Source: Brachyhypopomus gauderio (lineage: Eukaryota > Chordata > Actinopteri > Gymnotiformes > Hypopomidae). Taken from it: a stretch of 64,000 bases of DNA. The notes under the pieces were generated by a model, which was not told the DNA's origin, did not search any database, and saw nothing but the letters and a program-made list of their open reading frames with translations. The stretch lies in the NCBI RefSeq assembly GCF_052324685.1, contig NW_027506876.1, forward strand, positions 434,001-498,000, in the 5' to 3' direction. Of this stretch, positions 46,221-56,806 are shown one piece after another (within the stretch, counting starts at the first letter, position 1; the number at the start of each line of letters is the position of its first letter). The position numbers and the translations under genes were made by a program.

Positions 46221-46541
46221 TGCTTCTTGATAGAATTACAAACACACCACTGCTGTTTAGTGGTTTGTTGCCAGTGTAAAGGCTATCGGGGAGCTCTTCC
46301 CTTTAGATCCTCAAAGTGAGCTCTCAGTCTCATGTGATCGATACAGGAATGTTCTAAATCGCCATGTACCTTGATAGCAGTACTAATGCAATCGGTTCAA
46401 TCAAAATGAAACTCAGTGGAAACGTACCTAGTGCTTTGTCATGTTGTCTCCCAACGTAGAAAACTCATGCTACTTGGTTGATTTGTAGACGTTTGTGTTA
46501 TAAAGGGATCGAATGATGTCAACATTTGGTGTTTGGATGTG

Positions 46542-46552
46542 ACATTTGGTGT
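46542..46552 (+). other. 11-bp filler at the 5' junction of LINE copy 2
   Basis: The same ACATTTGGTGT filler at the same array position as copy 1. Two independent insertions would not share both site and filler. Confidence 0.7.
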
Positions 46553-46648
46553 CTTCCTGCCGACGCTGCTTCCTGCCGACGCTGCTTCCTGCCGACGCTG
46601 CTTCCTGCCGACGCTGCTTCCTGCCGACGCTGCTTCCTGCCGACGCTG
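46553..46648 (+). repeat. 16-bp 5' tandem repeat of LINE copy 2, 6 units
   Basis: CTTCCTGCCGACGCTG six times, one more than in copy 1. This accounts exactly for the change in offset from 11,594 to 11,610 bp. Confidence 0.93.
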
Positions 46649-46832
46649 TTGCGGAGCGAATTTTGATTGTTTCTCTAAAGTGTGATAATCTGTTTACGTA
46701 CTAATCTTTACTTTTTGCCTCCCTAGACAACTATTACAGGTAGTGCTTCCACTATCAAGACAGTTGACTACTCTCTTCGACTGGAAACATCTTCGACATT
46801 TCGACATCTTAACCGAAGCTAAGTATTTCATC
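46649..46832 (+). other. LINE copy 2 5' UTR after the repeats
   Basis: 184 bp, same as 35039-35222. Confidence 0.6.
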
Positions 46833-47771
46833 ATGTCTGAGTCCCTTGTTGCTTGTGTTGAGTGTGGCATGTATAGCTACTCTTCTTCCGTCAGTAGTGA
46901 TAATAATAATTATATTTGTGTGAAGTGTAGGTTAGTTATTAGTATGACGGAGAAGATTTCGCTTTTAGAGGAACGCATCCGGGCTTTAGAAAGTCCTAGA
47001 AAGTTTGTAGCAGCTAGCGCAGCTAGCGTAGCGGCTAGCGCAGCTAGCGTAGCGGCTAGCGCAACTAGCGTAGCAGGCCCGGGTTGCACAGCTGTAGCTA
47101 GCGAGCCCTCAGCTCCGGCATTAGAGCCCTCGCAGCGGGGCGAATGGGTGACGTCTCGGCGGCATAACCGTAGGGCTGAGCACCGTCCTTCTCAGGTTCC
47201 CGTGTCAAACAGGTTTGCCCCACTCAGTAATACACCGACTGAGCGACCTGTTAAAAGAGCTCTGGTGATAGGAGATTCACAGCTCAGACACGTGAACGTA
47301 GCGACTAGTTTAGAGACACCAGCGGCCATAGTCAAGTGTATCCCGGGGGCTAGAGCGCCTGACATCAGGGCTAATTTAAAGGTGCTGGCTAAACGTAAAT
47401 ATTCTAAGATAGTTATACACGTCGGCACCAATGATGTGGGATTGAGACAGTCTGAGATCACCAAGGATAATGTTAAAGAGGTGTGCGAGTTAGCGGGGAC
47501 GATGTCAGATGCCGTAATATGCTCTGGTCCCATTCCAGTTCGGCGTGGCGCTGAAACCTACAGCAGGTTATGGGCGTTACACCGCTGGATGTCTAAATGG
47601 TGCTCAGATAACAAAGTGGGCTATATAGATAATTGGACACGTTTTGAGGGCAGGCCTGGCCTTTTGAAGCGAGACGGCATTCACCCCTCTTGGGAGGGTG
47701 CTGCTCTCATTTCTCATAGCATATCTGCTAGGCTTAATAGTGGTAGTGTAGGTGTAGTTAATGGGGATTGA
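46833..47771 (+). CDS. L2 LINE ORF1 protein, zinc-binding/SGNH esterase type (copy 2)
   Basis: 312 residues, identical to the copy 1 protein. The CxxC pairs, Ala-Ser-Val repeat and SGNH motifs (GDSQ, GTND, DGIH) are all present. Start chosen at the first in-frame ATG; the frame is open upstream from a GTG at 46743. It ends at TGA in phase with ORF2. Confidence 0.88.
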   Translation: MSESLVACVECGMYSYSSSVSSDNNNYICVKCRLVISMTEKISLLEERIRALESPRKFVAASAASVAASAASVAASATSVAGPGCTAVASEPSAPALEPSQRGEWVTSRRHNRRAEHRPSQVPVSNRFAPLSNTPTERPVKRALVIGDSQLRHVNVATSLETPAAIVKCIPGARAPDIRANLKVLAKRKYSKIVIHVGTNDVGLRQSEITKDNVKEVCELAGTMSDAVICSGPIPVRRGAETYSRLWALHRWMSKWCSDNKVGYIDNWTRFEGRPGLLKRDGIHPSWEGAALISHSISARLNSGSVGVVNGD

Positions 47772-47867
47772 CAAACCAGAGCCGAGGCCAGGCAGCAGAC
47801 AAACAGGCTAATCCGACTGTCTGCGAGCTGCAAAGAGACGTCACCTAGGTCACACCAGATTGAAACT

Positions 47868-50834
47868 GTGTCTGTTCCTCGAGTACCAAAAAATAATTCT
47901 CGTAAAGTTAGTAGACAAAATTTAATCAATGTTAAATTCAACTATGCTCCCTCAGAGAGCAGTTTAAATCTGAAACTAGGACTACTAAATATTAGATCCC
48001 TGTCATCTAAAGCATTGCTTGTTAATGAAATGATTACCGATCATGATCTATGCATGCTTTGCTTGACGGAAACCTGGACCCGACCAGACGACTATATGGC
48101 CCTAAATGAAGCTTCTCCCTCTGGCTATAGATATGTCCATAACCCCCGTCCAAATGGTCGAGGAGGTGGGGTCGCCACAATATATGACTCTGATATAGGC
48201 ATTTCTCAAAAATTTGGCTTCAAGTTTAATTCTTTTGAACACCTCATCCTCACTGTATCAAATGTTTCAAATTTAACAAGCAACAAAGTGTCACAGTCGT
48301 TTATGTTAATTACTATTTACCGCCCCCCTGGTTCATACTCTGAGTTCTTGCAGGAGTTTTCAGACTTCCTGTCTCATGTAGTGCTATCAGCCGATAAGGT
48401 GATTATAGTGGGTGATTTTAATATCCATTTTGAAAATCGGTGTGACTCTTTTAGCATTCATTTTCAAGCAATTCTTGATTCAATAGGTATCACTCAGAAT
48501 GTGGTGGGTCCTACGCATAACTGTAGTCATACTTTAGACTTGGTCTTGTCATTTGGTATTGACATATCCAGTTTAGCAATTCTTCCTCAGAGTGAGGCTG
48601 TTTCTGACCACAGCCTCATAACATACGAGTTGTGTTTAACTGACTGTGTTCATCGGCCACCCCGCTATCAAATTAAACGAGCTATAACACCCAGCACCAT
48701 AGCCGCGCTCACTGATATTTTACCGGGTCTGACAAACACTGATCCACTTGTAGCTCCGGAAGGACTAGAGCGTTTCACCGAGCACGTCGAGACTTCCCTT
48801 CGTACAGCTTTAGACAAAGTTGCACCACTACGATATAAGAGAGCCACGGAGAGAAGAATAGCGCCATGGTACAATGAGCACACGCGTAGCCTCAAACGAG
48901 CCGCGCGGATCCTGGAACGTAAATGGCGAAATATGAAGTTAGAAGTGTATAGACTATCATGGAAAAGCAGCCTTATTGAATATAAGCATGCCCTCCATAT
49001 GGCAAAGTCCTTATACTTATCAGCCTTAATAGAAAAACATAAAAACAATTCAGGACTCCTTTTTAAAACTGTTTCCAGCCTTACGAGGAGTCATGAACAA
49101 AACAATTCTCTTATTCCACTAGAGTGTAGCAGTAACAATTTTATGAAATTTTTTAATGATAAGATTGATAAAATTAGGGAAAACATTAGTAGTGCTATCT
49201 CAGAGCCTGTCAACATGCCAATGCACCTTGACAGCTGTCTGGTCAGCTCTGATGCCCTGTTAGAGTCCTTCTCCCCAATTGGTCGTGAGGAGCTTATTTC
49301 ACTGGTGAAATCTGCTAAACCCTCCACATGCATACTAGATGCCGTACCAACCCATCTACTTAAAGAATTACTGCACAGCAATGTAGAACCGTTGCTTACT
49401 ATAATAAATTATTCTCTGAGCCTGGGCTACGTTCCCAGTTCATTTAAACTTGCAGTCATCAAGCCGCTAATTAAAAAACCTGGTCTTAACCCCCAAGAAC
49501 TGTCCAACTATAGGCCAATTTCTAATCTGTCATTCATATCCAAAATTTTAGAGAAAGTAGTTTCTTCACAACTCTCTTCCTTCTTACAGACAGAACATGT
49601 CTTAGAGTTATTTCAGTCTGGATTTAGAGCTCATCACAGCACTGAAACAGCACTAACTAAAGTACTGAATGATCTCTTAATATCCTCTGATAAAGGACAC
49701 ATTTCGTTTCTCATACTGCTAGACCTCAGTGCTGCTTTTGACACCATTGATCATAATATTCTACTTAATAGACTGGAGACACTCGTTGGCATAAGAGGTC
49801 AAGCACTCTCCTGGTTCAGGTCCTACCTGACAGATCGTTACCAATTTGTGCTAGTAAATAACGAATGCTCTGAGCATTCTAAAGTAAAGTATGGTGTCCC
49901 ACAAGGATCTGTACTGGGCCCCATATTATTCTCATTATATATGCTACCACTGGGCACTATCATTCGTAGGCATGGTATTAGCTTCCATTGCTACGCAGAT
50001 GATACTCAGTTGTATATATCTTCTAATCCAGATGATACCACCACAACTCTCAAGATTGAGAACTGCGTCCAGGATATTAAAAACTGGATGGCGTCTAATT
50101 TTCTTAAACTAAATTCTGACAAGACTGAGGTACTGGTTCTTGGGCCTAAAGCTGTTAGAAGCAATTGGGCTGATATTCCCCTTACCCTAGATGGTTTTTC
50201 AGTAACACCAAAATCTACTGCAAAAAGTTTAGGTGTCACTATTGATTCTGATCTTTCATTTGACACACATGTATGCAATGTCACTAAGGCTGCCTTTTTC
50301 CATTTACGTAATATTGCCAAGCTGAGACACTTACTTTCATTAGCTGATGCAGAGAAGCTAGTTCATGCTTTTGTCTCATCGAGATTGGACTACTGTAATA
50401 GTCTTCTAATTGGATGCTCTAAACAGTCCATAAAGAAGCTACAACTTGTACAAAATGCCGCAGCTAGAGTCCTAACCAAGGCTAGGAAATTCGATCATAT
50501 TAGTCCCACTCTCGCCGCACTACACTGGCTGCCGATTAAATATCGCATTGAATTTAAAGTTCTCCTGTTAACCTATAAGGCGTTAAATGGTCTTGCCCCA
50601 CAATATCTGAGTGAACTCATTGATTACTACAACCCATCTCGCCCTTTGCGCTCCCAAAATGCTGGATTTCTCGTAGTTCCAAAAATTAGTAAAACTACAG
50701 CCGGAGGCAGAGCTTTCTCTTTTAAAGCCCCTCAATTATGGAATAGCCTTCCAGCTCCAATCCGAGACTCTGACACAGTTCCAATCTTTAAATCTAGACT
50801 TAAGACTCACCTGTTTAGTCAAGCCTTCAGCTAA
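47868..50834 (+). CDS. L2 LINE ORF2 protein: endonuclease and reverse transcriptase (copy 2)
   Basis: 988 residues, identical to the copy 1 protein, with the complete endonuclease set (E68, D183, N185, D247, H248) and RT active site (D619, Y709-D712). The frame is open from 47772, directly after the ORF1 stop, and again has no early ATG. With copy 1 this gives the array two apparently intact ORF2 genes 11.6 kb apart. Confidence 0.94.
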   Translation: MSVPRVPKNNSRKVSRQNLINVKFNYAPSESSLNLKLGLLNIRSLSSKALLVNEMITDHDLCMLCLTETWTRPDDYMALNEASPSGYRYVHNPRPNGRGGGVATIYDSDIGISQKFGFKFNSFEHLILTVSNVSNLTSNKVSQSFMLITIYRPPGSYSEFLQEFSDFLSHVVLSADKVIIVGDFNIHFENRCDSFSIHFQAILDSIGITQNVVGPTHNCSHTLDLVLSFGIDISSLAILPQSEAVSDHSLITYELCLTDCVHRPPRYQIKRAITPSTIAALTDILPGLTNTDPLVAPEGLERFTEHVETSLRTALDKVAPLRYKRATERRIAPWYNEHTRSLKRAARILERKWRNMKLEVYRLSWKSSLIEYKHALHMAKSLYLSALIEKHKNNSGLLFKTVSSLTRSHEQNNSLIPLECSSNNFMKFFNDKIDKIRENISSAISEPVNMPMHLDSCLVSSDALLESFSPIGREELISLVKSAKPSTCILDAVPTHLLKELLHSNVEPLLTIINYSLSLGYVPSSFKLAVIKPLIKKPGLNPQELSNYRPISNLSFISKILEKVVSSQLSSFLQTEHVLELFQSGFRAHHSTETALTKVLNDLLISSDKGHISFLILLDLSAAFDTIDHNILLNRLETLVGIRGQALSWFRSYLTDRYQFVLVNNECSEHSKVKYGVPQGSVLGPILFSLYMLPLGTIIRRHGISFHCYADDTQLYISSNPDDTTTTLKIENCVQDIKNWMASNFLKLNSDKTEVLVLGPKAVRSNWADIPLTLDGFSVTPKSTAKSLGVTIDSDLSFDTHVCNVTKAAFFHLRNIAKLRHLLSLADAEKLVHAFVSSRLDYCNSLLIGCSKQSIKKLQLVQNAAARVLTKARKFDHISPTLAALHWLPIKYRIEFKVLLLTYKALNGLAPQYLSELIDYYNPSRPLRSQNAGFLVVPKISKTTAGGRAFSFKAPQLWNSLPAPIRDSDTVPIFKSRLKTHLFSQAFS

Positions 50835-51646
50835 AATTCCCCTTGTAAGGTGTAGGGGCTTGGGGGCCCCCAGACGTTGAGATTTCTGGTGATCTGAGAT
50901 GTTGATGCTGTCATCCAGCTGTGTCTTGGCATCACTCTATTTGTGACTATGACTTGACTGGAAAGCAATGTCTCAGTGAGCCCTCATGCCTGTGGTCACC
51001 TCTGAACCTCTCCCTTTAGTTATGCTGCTATAGATTAGTCTGCCGGAGCCACATGCTGATCACTGGCACGTGAGCTACGTACATTTAAATCAACGGTGGT
51101 TTAAATTCATGTCCACTCAGTCTGTATTATCTATCTTCTTGCATGGCTCTACACAAGACGATTGGATACAAGCCCCTGCAGGCACCTGGGGGATGGTCTG
51201 GCTGCCGGTGGATGTGCTGATACCGGGGTTCACCTGGGGAGTAACACTGCAGTCGGAGCCTACAATACCAGCATCACTGCTCCGACACGGAATGAAAGCC
51301 TGGCATTCATCAACAGACATTTACAGTGACAATATCAAAACCCAGAACTTTCAATTCTACCTTTTACCTAGTCTGATTGTGTGAATTATGTGTGACTTGT
51401 GTATTTGTGTGTTAACGGGCCGCCCAATGGAGGATGGGTTCCCTTTTGAGTCTTGGTTCTCCCGAGGTTTCTTCCTAATCCCCACCATCATAGGGAGTTT
51501 TTCCTCGCCACTGTCGCCTTTGGCTTGCTCATTAGGGTTCTGGACCCATAGTATTGTTAACCTTGTAAACCCTGTAAAGCTGCTTTGCGACAACTTGAGT
51601 TGTTAAAAGCGCTATACAAATAAACTTTGATTGATTGATTGATTGA
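50835..51646 (+). other. LINE copy 2 3' UTR, stem-loop and (TTGA)n tail
   Basis: Same layout as 39225-40036: palindrome TGGGGGCCCCCA at 50861-50872, fish L2-type 3' block, ACAAC/GTTGT stem-loop at 51590-51603, TTGA repeats ending at 51646. Confidence 0.78.
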
Positions 51647-51961
51647 ATGTTTTGTCTTAAATCAGAGTAGACCTACTGCTTAGCCAGTGTTGATCGGTTC
51701 AATCAAAATGAAACTCAGTGGAAACGTACCTAGTGCTTTGTCATGTTGTCTCCCAACGTAGAAAACTCATGCTACTCGGTTGATTTGTAGACGTTTGTGT
51801 TATAAAGGTATCGAATGAAGTCAACATTTGGTGTTTGGATGTGAATGTTTTGTCTTAAAGCAGAGTAGACCTACTGCTTAGCCATTGTTGACATGATGAC
51901 TTCCATGCTCTGATTGTATGAGGAAATGCCCACGAGAGATGTGCCCATTCAGACATGTAAG

Positions 51962-52034
51962 GTTTCTGTAGTGTAGTGGTCATCACGTTCGCCTAACACG
52001 CGAAAGGTCCCTGCTTCGATACCAGGCAGAAACA
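51962..52034 (+). tRNA. tRNA-Val(AAC)-like, class C, copy 67
   Basis: G53C; first tRNA after LINE copy 2, corresponding to copy 58. Confidence 0.75.
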
Positions 52035-52671
52035 TGCTTCTTGATAGAATTACAAACACACCACTGCTGTTTAGTGGTTTGTTGCCAGTGTAAAGGCTAT
52101 CGGGGAGCTCTTCCCTTTAGATCCTCAAAGTGAGCTCTCAGTCTCATGTGATCGATACAGGAATGTTCTAAATCGCCATGTACCTTGATAGCAGTACTAA
52201 TGCAATCGGTTCAATCAAAATGAAACTCAGTGGAAACGTACCTAGTGCTTTGTCATGTTGTCTCCCAACGTAGAAAACTCATGCTACTTGGTTGATTTGT
52301 AGACGTTTGTGTTATAAAGGGATCGAATGATGTCAACATTTGGTGTTTGGATGTGAATGTTTTGTCTTAAATCAGAGTAGACCTACTGCTTAGCCAGTGT
52401 TGATCGGTTCAATCAAAATGAAACTCAGTGGAAACTTACCTGGTGCTTTGTCATGTTGTCTCCCAACGTAGAAAACTCATGCTACTCGGTTGATTTGTAG
52501 ACGTTTGTGTTATAAAGGTATCGAATGAAGTCAACATTTGGTGTTTGGATGTGAATGTTTTGTCTTAAAGCAGAGTAGACCTACCGCTTAGCCATTGTTG
52601 ACATGATGACTTCCATGCTCTGATTGTATGAGGAAACGCCCACGAGAGATGTGCCCATTCAGACAAGCAAG

Positions 52672-52744
52672 GTTTCTGTAGTGTTGTGGTCATCACGTTC
52701 GCCTAACACGCGAAAGGTCCCTGGTTCGATACCACGCAGAAACA
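52672..52744 (+). tRNA. tRNA-Val(AAC)-like, class K, copy 68
   Basis: A14T and G64C; third exact member of this class. Confidence 0.72.
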
Positions 52745-53579
52745 TGCTTCTTGATAGAATTACAAACACACCACTGCTGTTTAGTGGTTTGTTGCCAGTG
52801 TAAAGGCTATCGGGGAGCTCTTCCCTTTAGATCCTCAAAGTGAGCTCTCAGTCTCATGTGATCGATACAGGAATGTTCTAAATCGCCATGTACCTTGATA
52901 GCAGTACTAATGCAATCAGTTCAATCAAAATGAAACTCAGTGGAAACTTACCTGGTGCTTTGTCATGTTGTCTCCCAACGTAGAAAACTCATGCTACTCG
53001 GTTGATTTGTAGACGTTTGTGTTATAAAGGGATCGAATGATGTCAACATTTGGTGTTTGGATGTGAATGTTTTGTCTTAAAGCAGAGTAGACCTACTGCT
53101 TAGCCAGTGTTGATCGGTTCAATCAAAATGAAACTCAGTGGAAACTTACCTGGTGCTTTGTCATGTTGTCTCCCAACTTAGAAAACTCATGCTACTCGGT
53201 TGATTTGTAGACGTTTGTGTTATAAAGGGATCGAATGATGTCAACATTTGGTGTTTGGATGTGAATGTTTTGTCTTAAAGCAGAGTAGACCTACTGCTTA
53301 GCAAGTGTTGATCGGTTCTATCAAAATGAAACTCAGTGGAAACGTACCTAGTGCTTTGTCATGTTGTCTCCCAACGTAGAAAACTCATGCTACTCGGTTG
53401 ATTTGTAGACGTTTGTGTTATAAAGGTATCGAATGAAGTCAACATTTGGTGTTTGAATGTGAATGTTTTGTCTTAAAGCAGAATAGACCTACCGCTTAGC
53501 CATTGTTGACATGATGACTTCCATGCTCTGATTGTATGAGGAAACGCCCACGAGAGATGTGCCCATTCAGACACGCAAG

Positions 53580-53652
53580 GTTTCTGTAGTGTAGTGTTCA
53601 TCACGTTCGCCTAACACGCGAAAGGTCCCTGGTTCGATACCAGGCAGAAACA
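53580..53652 (+). tRNA. tRNA-Val(AAC)-like, class G, copy 69
   Basis: G19T only. The module before it has a private GGTTCTATC change. Confidence 0.78.
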
Positions 53653-54289
53653 TGCTTCTTGATAGAATTACAAACACACCACTTCTGTTTAGTGGTTTGT
53701 TGCCATTGTAAAGGCTATCGGGGAGCTCTTCCCTTTAGATCCTCAAAGTGAGCTCTCAGTCTCATGTGATCGATACAGCAATGTTCTAAATCGCCATGTA
53801 CCTTGATAGCAGTACTAATGCAATCGGTTCAATCAAAATGAAACTCAGTGGAAACGTACCTAGTGCTTTGTCATGTTGTCTCCCAACGTAGAAAACTCAT
53901 GCTACTTGGTTGATTTGTAGACGTTTGTGTTATAAAGGGATCGAATGATGTCAACATTTGGTGTTTGGATGTGAATGTTTTGTCTTAAAGCAGAGTAGAC
54001 CTACTGCTTAGCCAGTGTTGATCGGTTCAATCAAAATGAAACTCAGTGGAAACGTACCTAGTGCTTTGTCATGTTGTCTCCCAACGTAGAAAACTCATGC
54101 TACTCGGTTGATTTGTAGACGTTTGTGTTATAAAGGGATCGAATGATGTCAACATTTGGTGTTTGGATGTGAATGTTTTGTCTTAAAGCAGAGTAGACCT
54201 ACTGCTTAGCCATTGTTGACATGATGACTTCCATGCTCTGATTGTATGAGGAAACGCCCACGAGAGATGTGCCCATTCAGACACGCAAG

Positions 54290-54362
54290 GTTTCTGTAGT
54301 GTAGTGGTCATCACGTTCGCCTAACACGCGAAAGGTCCCTGGTTCGATACCAGGCAGAAACA
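54290..54362 (+). tRNA. trnav-aac: tRNA-Val(AAC), intact, copy 70
   Basis: Class N, consensus; spacer ACTCCGTGG differs from ACTCTGTGG in blocks 1 and 2. Confidence 0.93.
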
Positions 54363-54801
54363 TGCTTCTTGATAGAATTACAAACACACCACTGCTGTTT
54401 AGTGGTTTGTTGCCAGTGTAAAGGCTATCGGGGAGCTCTTCCCTTTAGATCCTCAAAGTGAGCTCTCAGTCTCATGTGATCTATACAGGAATGTTCTAAA
54501 TCGCCATGTACCTTGATAGCAGTACTAATGCAATCGGTTCAATCAAAATGAAACTCCGTGGAAACGTACCTAGTGCTTTGTCATGTTGTCTCCCAACGTA
54601 GAAAACTCATGCTACTTGGTTGATTTGTAGACGTTTGTGTTATAAAGGGATCGAATGATGTCAACATTTGGTGTTTGGATGTGAATGTTTTGTCTTAAAG
54701 CAGAGTAGACCTACTGCTTAGCCATTGTTGACATGATGACTTCCATGCTCTGATTGTATGAGGAAACGCCCACGAGAGATGTGCCCATTCAGACATGTAA
54801 G

Positions 54802-54874
54802 GTTTCTGTAGTGTAGTGGTCATCACGTTCGCCTAACACGCGAAAGGTCCCTGCTTCGATACCAGGCAGAAACA
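54802..54874 (+). tRNA. tRNA-Val(AAC)-like, class C, copy 71
   Basis: G53C. Last unit colinear with blocks 1 and 2. Confidence 0.75.
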
Positions 54875-55313
54875 TGCTTCTTGATAGAATTACAAACACA
54901 CCACTGCTGTTTAGTGGTTTGTTGCCAGTGTAAAGGCTATCGGGGAGCTCTTCCCTTTAGATCCTCAAAGTGAGCTCTCAGTCTCATGTGATCTATTCAG
55001 GAATGTTCTAAATCGCCATGTACCTTGATAGCAGTACTAATGCAATCGGTTCAATCAAAATGAAACTCTGTGGAAACGTACCTAGTGCTTTGTCATGTTG
55101 TCTCCCAACGTAGAAAACTCATGCTACTCGGTTGATTTGTAGACGTTTGTGTTATAAAGGGATCGAATGATGTCAACATTTGGTGTTTGGATGTGAATGT
55201 TTTGTCTTAAAGCAGAGTAGACCTACTGCTTAGCCATTGTTGACATGATGACTTCCATGCTCTGATTGTATGAGGAAACGCCCACGAGAGATGTGCCCAT
55301 TCAGACACGCAAG

Positions 55314-55386
55314 GTTTCTGTAGTGTAGTGGTCATCACGTTCGCCTAACACGCGAAAGGTCCCTGGTTCGATACCAGGCAGAAACA
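55314..55386 (+). tRNA. trnav-aac: tRNA-Val(AAC), intact, copy 72
   Basis: Class N. Its spacer opens the variable zone: CTATCAGGG, GAGCTGTCAG, GCAGCCGGTTC. Confidence 0.92.
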
Positions 55387-56023
55387 TGCTTCTTGATAGA
55401 ATTACAAACACACCACTGCTGTTTAGTGGTTTGTTGCCAGTGTAAAGGCTATCAGGGAGCTCTTCCCTTTAGATCCTCAAAGTGAGCTGTCAGTCTCATG
55501 TGATCGATACAGGAATGTTTTAAATCGCCATGTACCTTGATAGCAGTACTAATGCAGCCGGTTCAATCAAAATGAAACTCAGTGGAAACTTACCTGGTGC
55601 TTTGTCATGTTGTCTCCCAACGTAGAAAACTCATGCTACTTGGTTGATTTGTAGACGTTTGTGTTATAAAGGGATCGAATGATGTCAACATTTGGTGTTT
55701 GGATGTGAATGTGTTGTCTTAAAGCAGAGTAGACCTACTGCTTAGCAAGTGTTGATCGGTTCAATCAAAATGAAACTCAGTGGAAATGTACCTAGTGCTT
55801 TGTCATGTTGTCTCCCAACGTAGAAAACTCATGCTACTCGGTTGATTTGTAGACGTTTGTGTTATAAAGGTATCGAATGAAGTCAACATTTGGTGTTTGG
55901 ATGTGAATGTTTTGTCTTAAAGCAGAGTAGACCTACCGCTTAGCCATTGTTGACATGATGACTTCCATGCTCTGATTGTATGAGGAAACGCCCACGAGAG
56001 ATGTGCCCATTCAGACAAGCAAG

Positions 56024-56096
56024 GTTTCTGTAGTGTAGTGGTCATCACGTTCGCCTAACACGCGAAAGGTCCCTGCTTCGATACCAGGCAGAAACA
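56024..56096 (+). tRNA. tRNA-Val(AAC)-like, class C, copy 73
   Basis: G53C, but with the class K flank ACAAGCAAG in place of ACATGTAAG: a recombinant of the two classes. Confidence 0.74.
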
Positions 56097-56733
56097 TGCT
56101 TCTTGATAGAATTACAAACACACCACTGCTGTTTAGTGGTTTGTTGCCAGTGTAAAGGCTATCGGGGAGCTCTTCCCTTTAGATCCTCAAAGTGAGCTCT
56201 CAGTCTCATGTGATCGATACAGGAATGTTCTAAATCGCCATGTACCTTGATAGCAGTACTAATGCAATCAGTTCAATCAAAATGAAACTCAGTGGAAACT
56301 TACCTGGTGCTTTGTCATGTTGTCTCCCAACGTAGAAAACTCATGCTACTCGGTTGATTTGTAGACGTTTGTGTTATAAAGGGATCGAATGAAGTCAACA
56401 TTTGGGGTTTGGATGTGAATGTTTTGTCTTAAAGCAGAGTAGACCTACTGCTTAGCCAGTGTTGATCGGTTCAATCAAAATGAAACTCAGTGGAAACGTA
56501 CCTAGTGCTTTGTCATGTTGTCTCCCAACGTAGAAAACTCATGCTACTTGGTTGATTTGTAGACGTTTGTGTTATAAAGGGATCGAATGATGTCAACATT
56601 TGGTGTTTGGATGTGAATGTTTTGTCTTAAAGCAGAGTAGACCTACTGCTTAGCCATTGTTGACATGATGACTTCCATGCTCTGATTGTATGAGGAAACG
56701 CCCACGAGAGATGTACCCATTCAGACACGCAAG

Positions 56734-56806
56734 GTTTCTGTAGTGTAGTGGTCATCACGTTCGCCTAACATGCGAAAGGTCCCTGGTTCGATACCAGGCA
56801 GAAACA
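56734..56806 (+). tRNA. trnav-aac: tRNA-Val(AAC), near-intact, copy 74
   Basis: Class N with C38T in the anticodon loop; anticodon and boxes unchanged. Flank has GATGTACCC. Confidence 0.85.

Larger units (their letters stand above)
40037..46542 (+). repeat. Tandem tRNA-Val(AAC) array, segment 2 (10 tRNA copies)
   Basis: Resumes exactly where the LINE cut the spacer, at ATGTTTTGTCTTAAATCAGAG. One extra 198-bp module follows, then tRNA copies 57-66 in class order N C K G N C T N T C. Colinear with 28443-34948. Spacers hold the same hairpin and modules as segment 1 and no other gene. Confidence 0.95.
46553..51646 (+). mobile_element. L2-clade LINE, copy 2, apparently full length
   Basis: Same element as copy 1, carried here by the block duplication. 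The deduced ORF1 and ORF2 proteins are identical to those of copy 1 over their full lengths, and the UTRs look the same by eye. The one clear difference is six instead of five 16-bp units at the 5' end. The spacing of flanking tRNAs (46148 and 51962) is 710 plus 5,104 bp. Identity this high means a recent duplication, strong homogenisation, or an assembly effect. Confidence 0.93.
40079..51688 (+). repeat. Segmental tandem duplication, copy 2 (11,610 bp, includes LINE copy 2)
   Basis: Second copy of the block at 28485-40078. Before the LINE the offset is 11,594 bp; after the LINE's 5' repeat it is 11,610 bp, the extra 16 bp being one more repeat unit. The GGTGCTTTG module after LINE 1 joined to a class N style AAGGGATCGAATGATG spacer (about 40121-40200) is where an exchange junction may lie, though a LINE-free unit at 62280-62390 has the same combination. 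Confidence 0.88.

Noticed and set aside
34949-51646. The two LINEs as outer repeats of a larger composite element, or as an LTR-type element
   Set aside because: The sequence between them is ordinary array, they end in a 3' stem-loop and TTGA repeat, and ORF2 has an AP endonuclease with a non-LTR RT. They are LINE copies, not terminal repeats.
34949-51646. Two independent, site-specific LINE insertions into the tRNA spacer
   Set aside because: Tempting, since some LINEs target repeated genes, but the shared filler, identical proteins and colinear flanks show one insertion followed by duplication. Dozens of equivalent spacers are empty.
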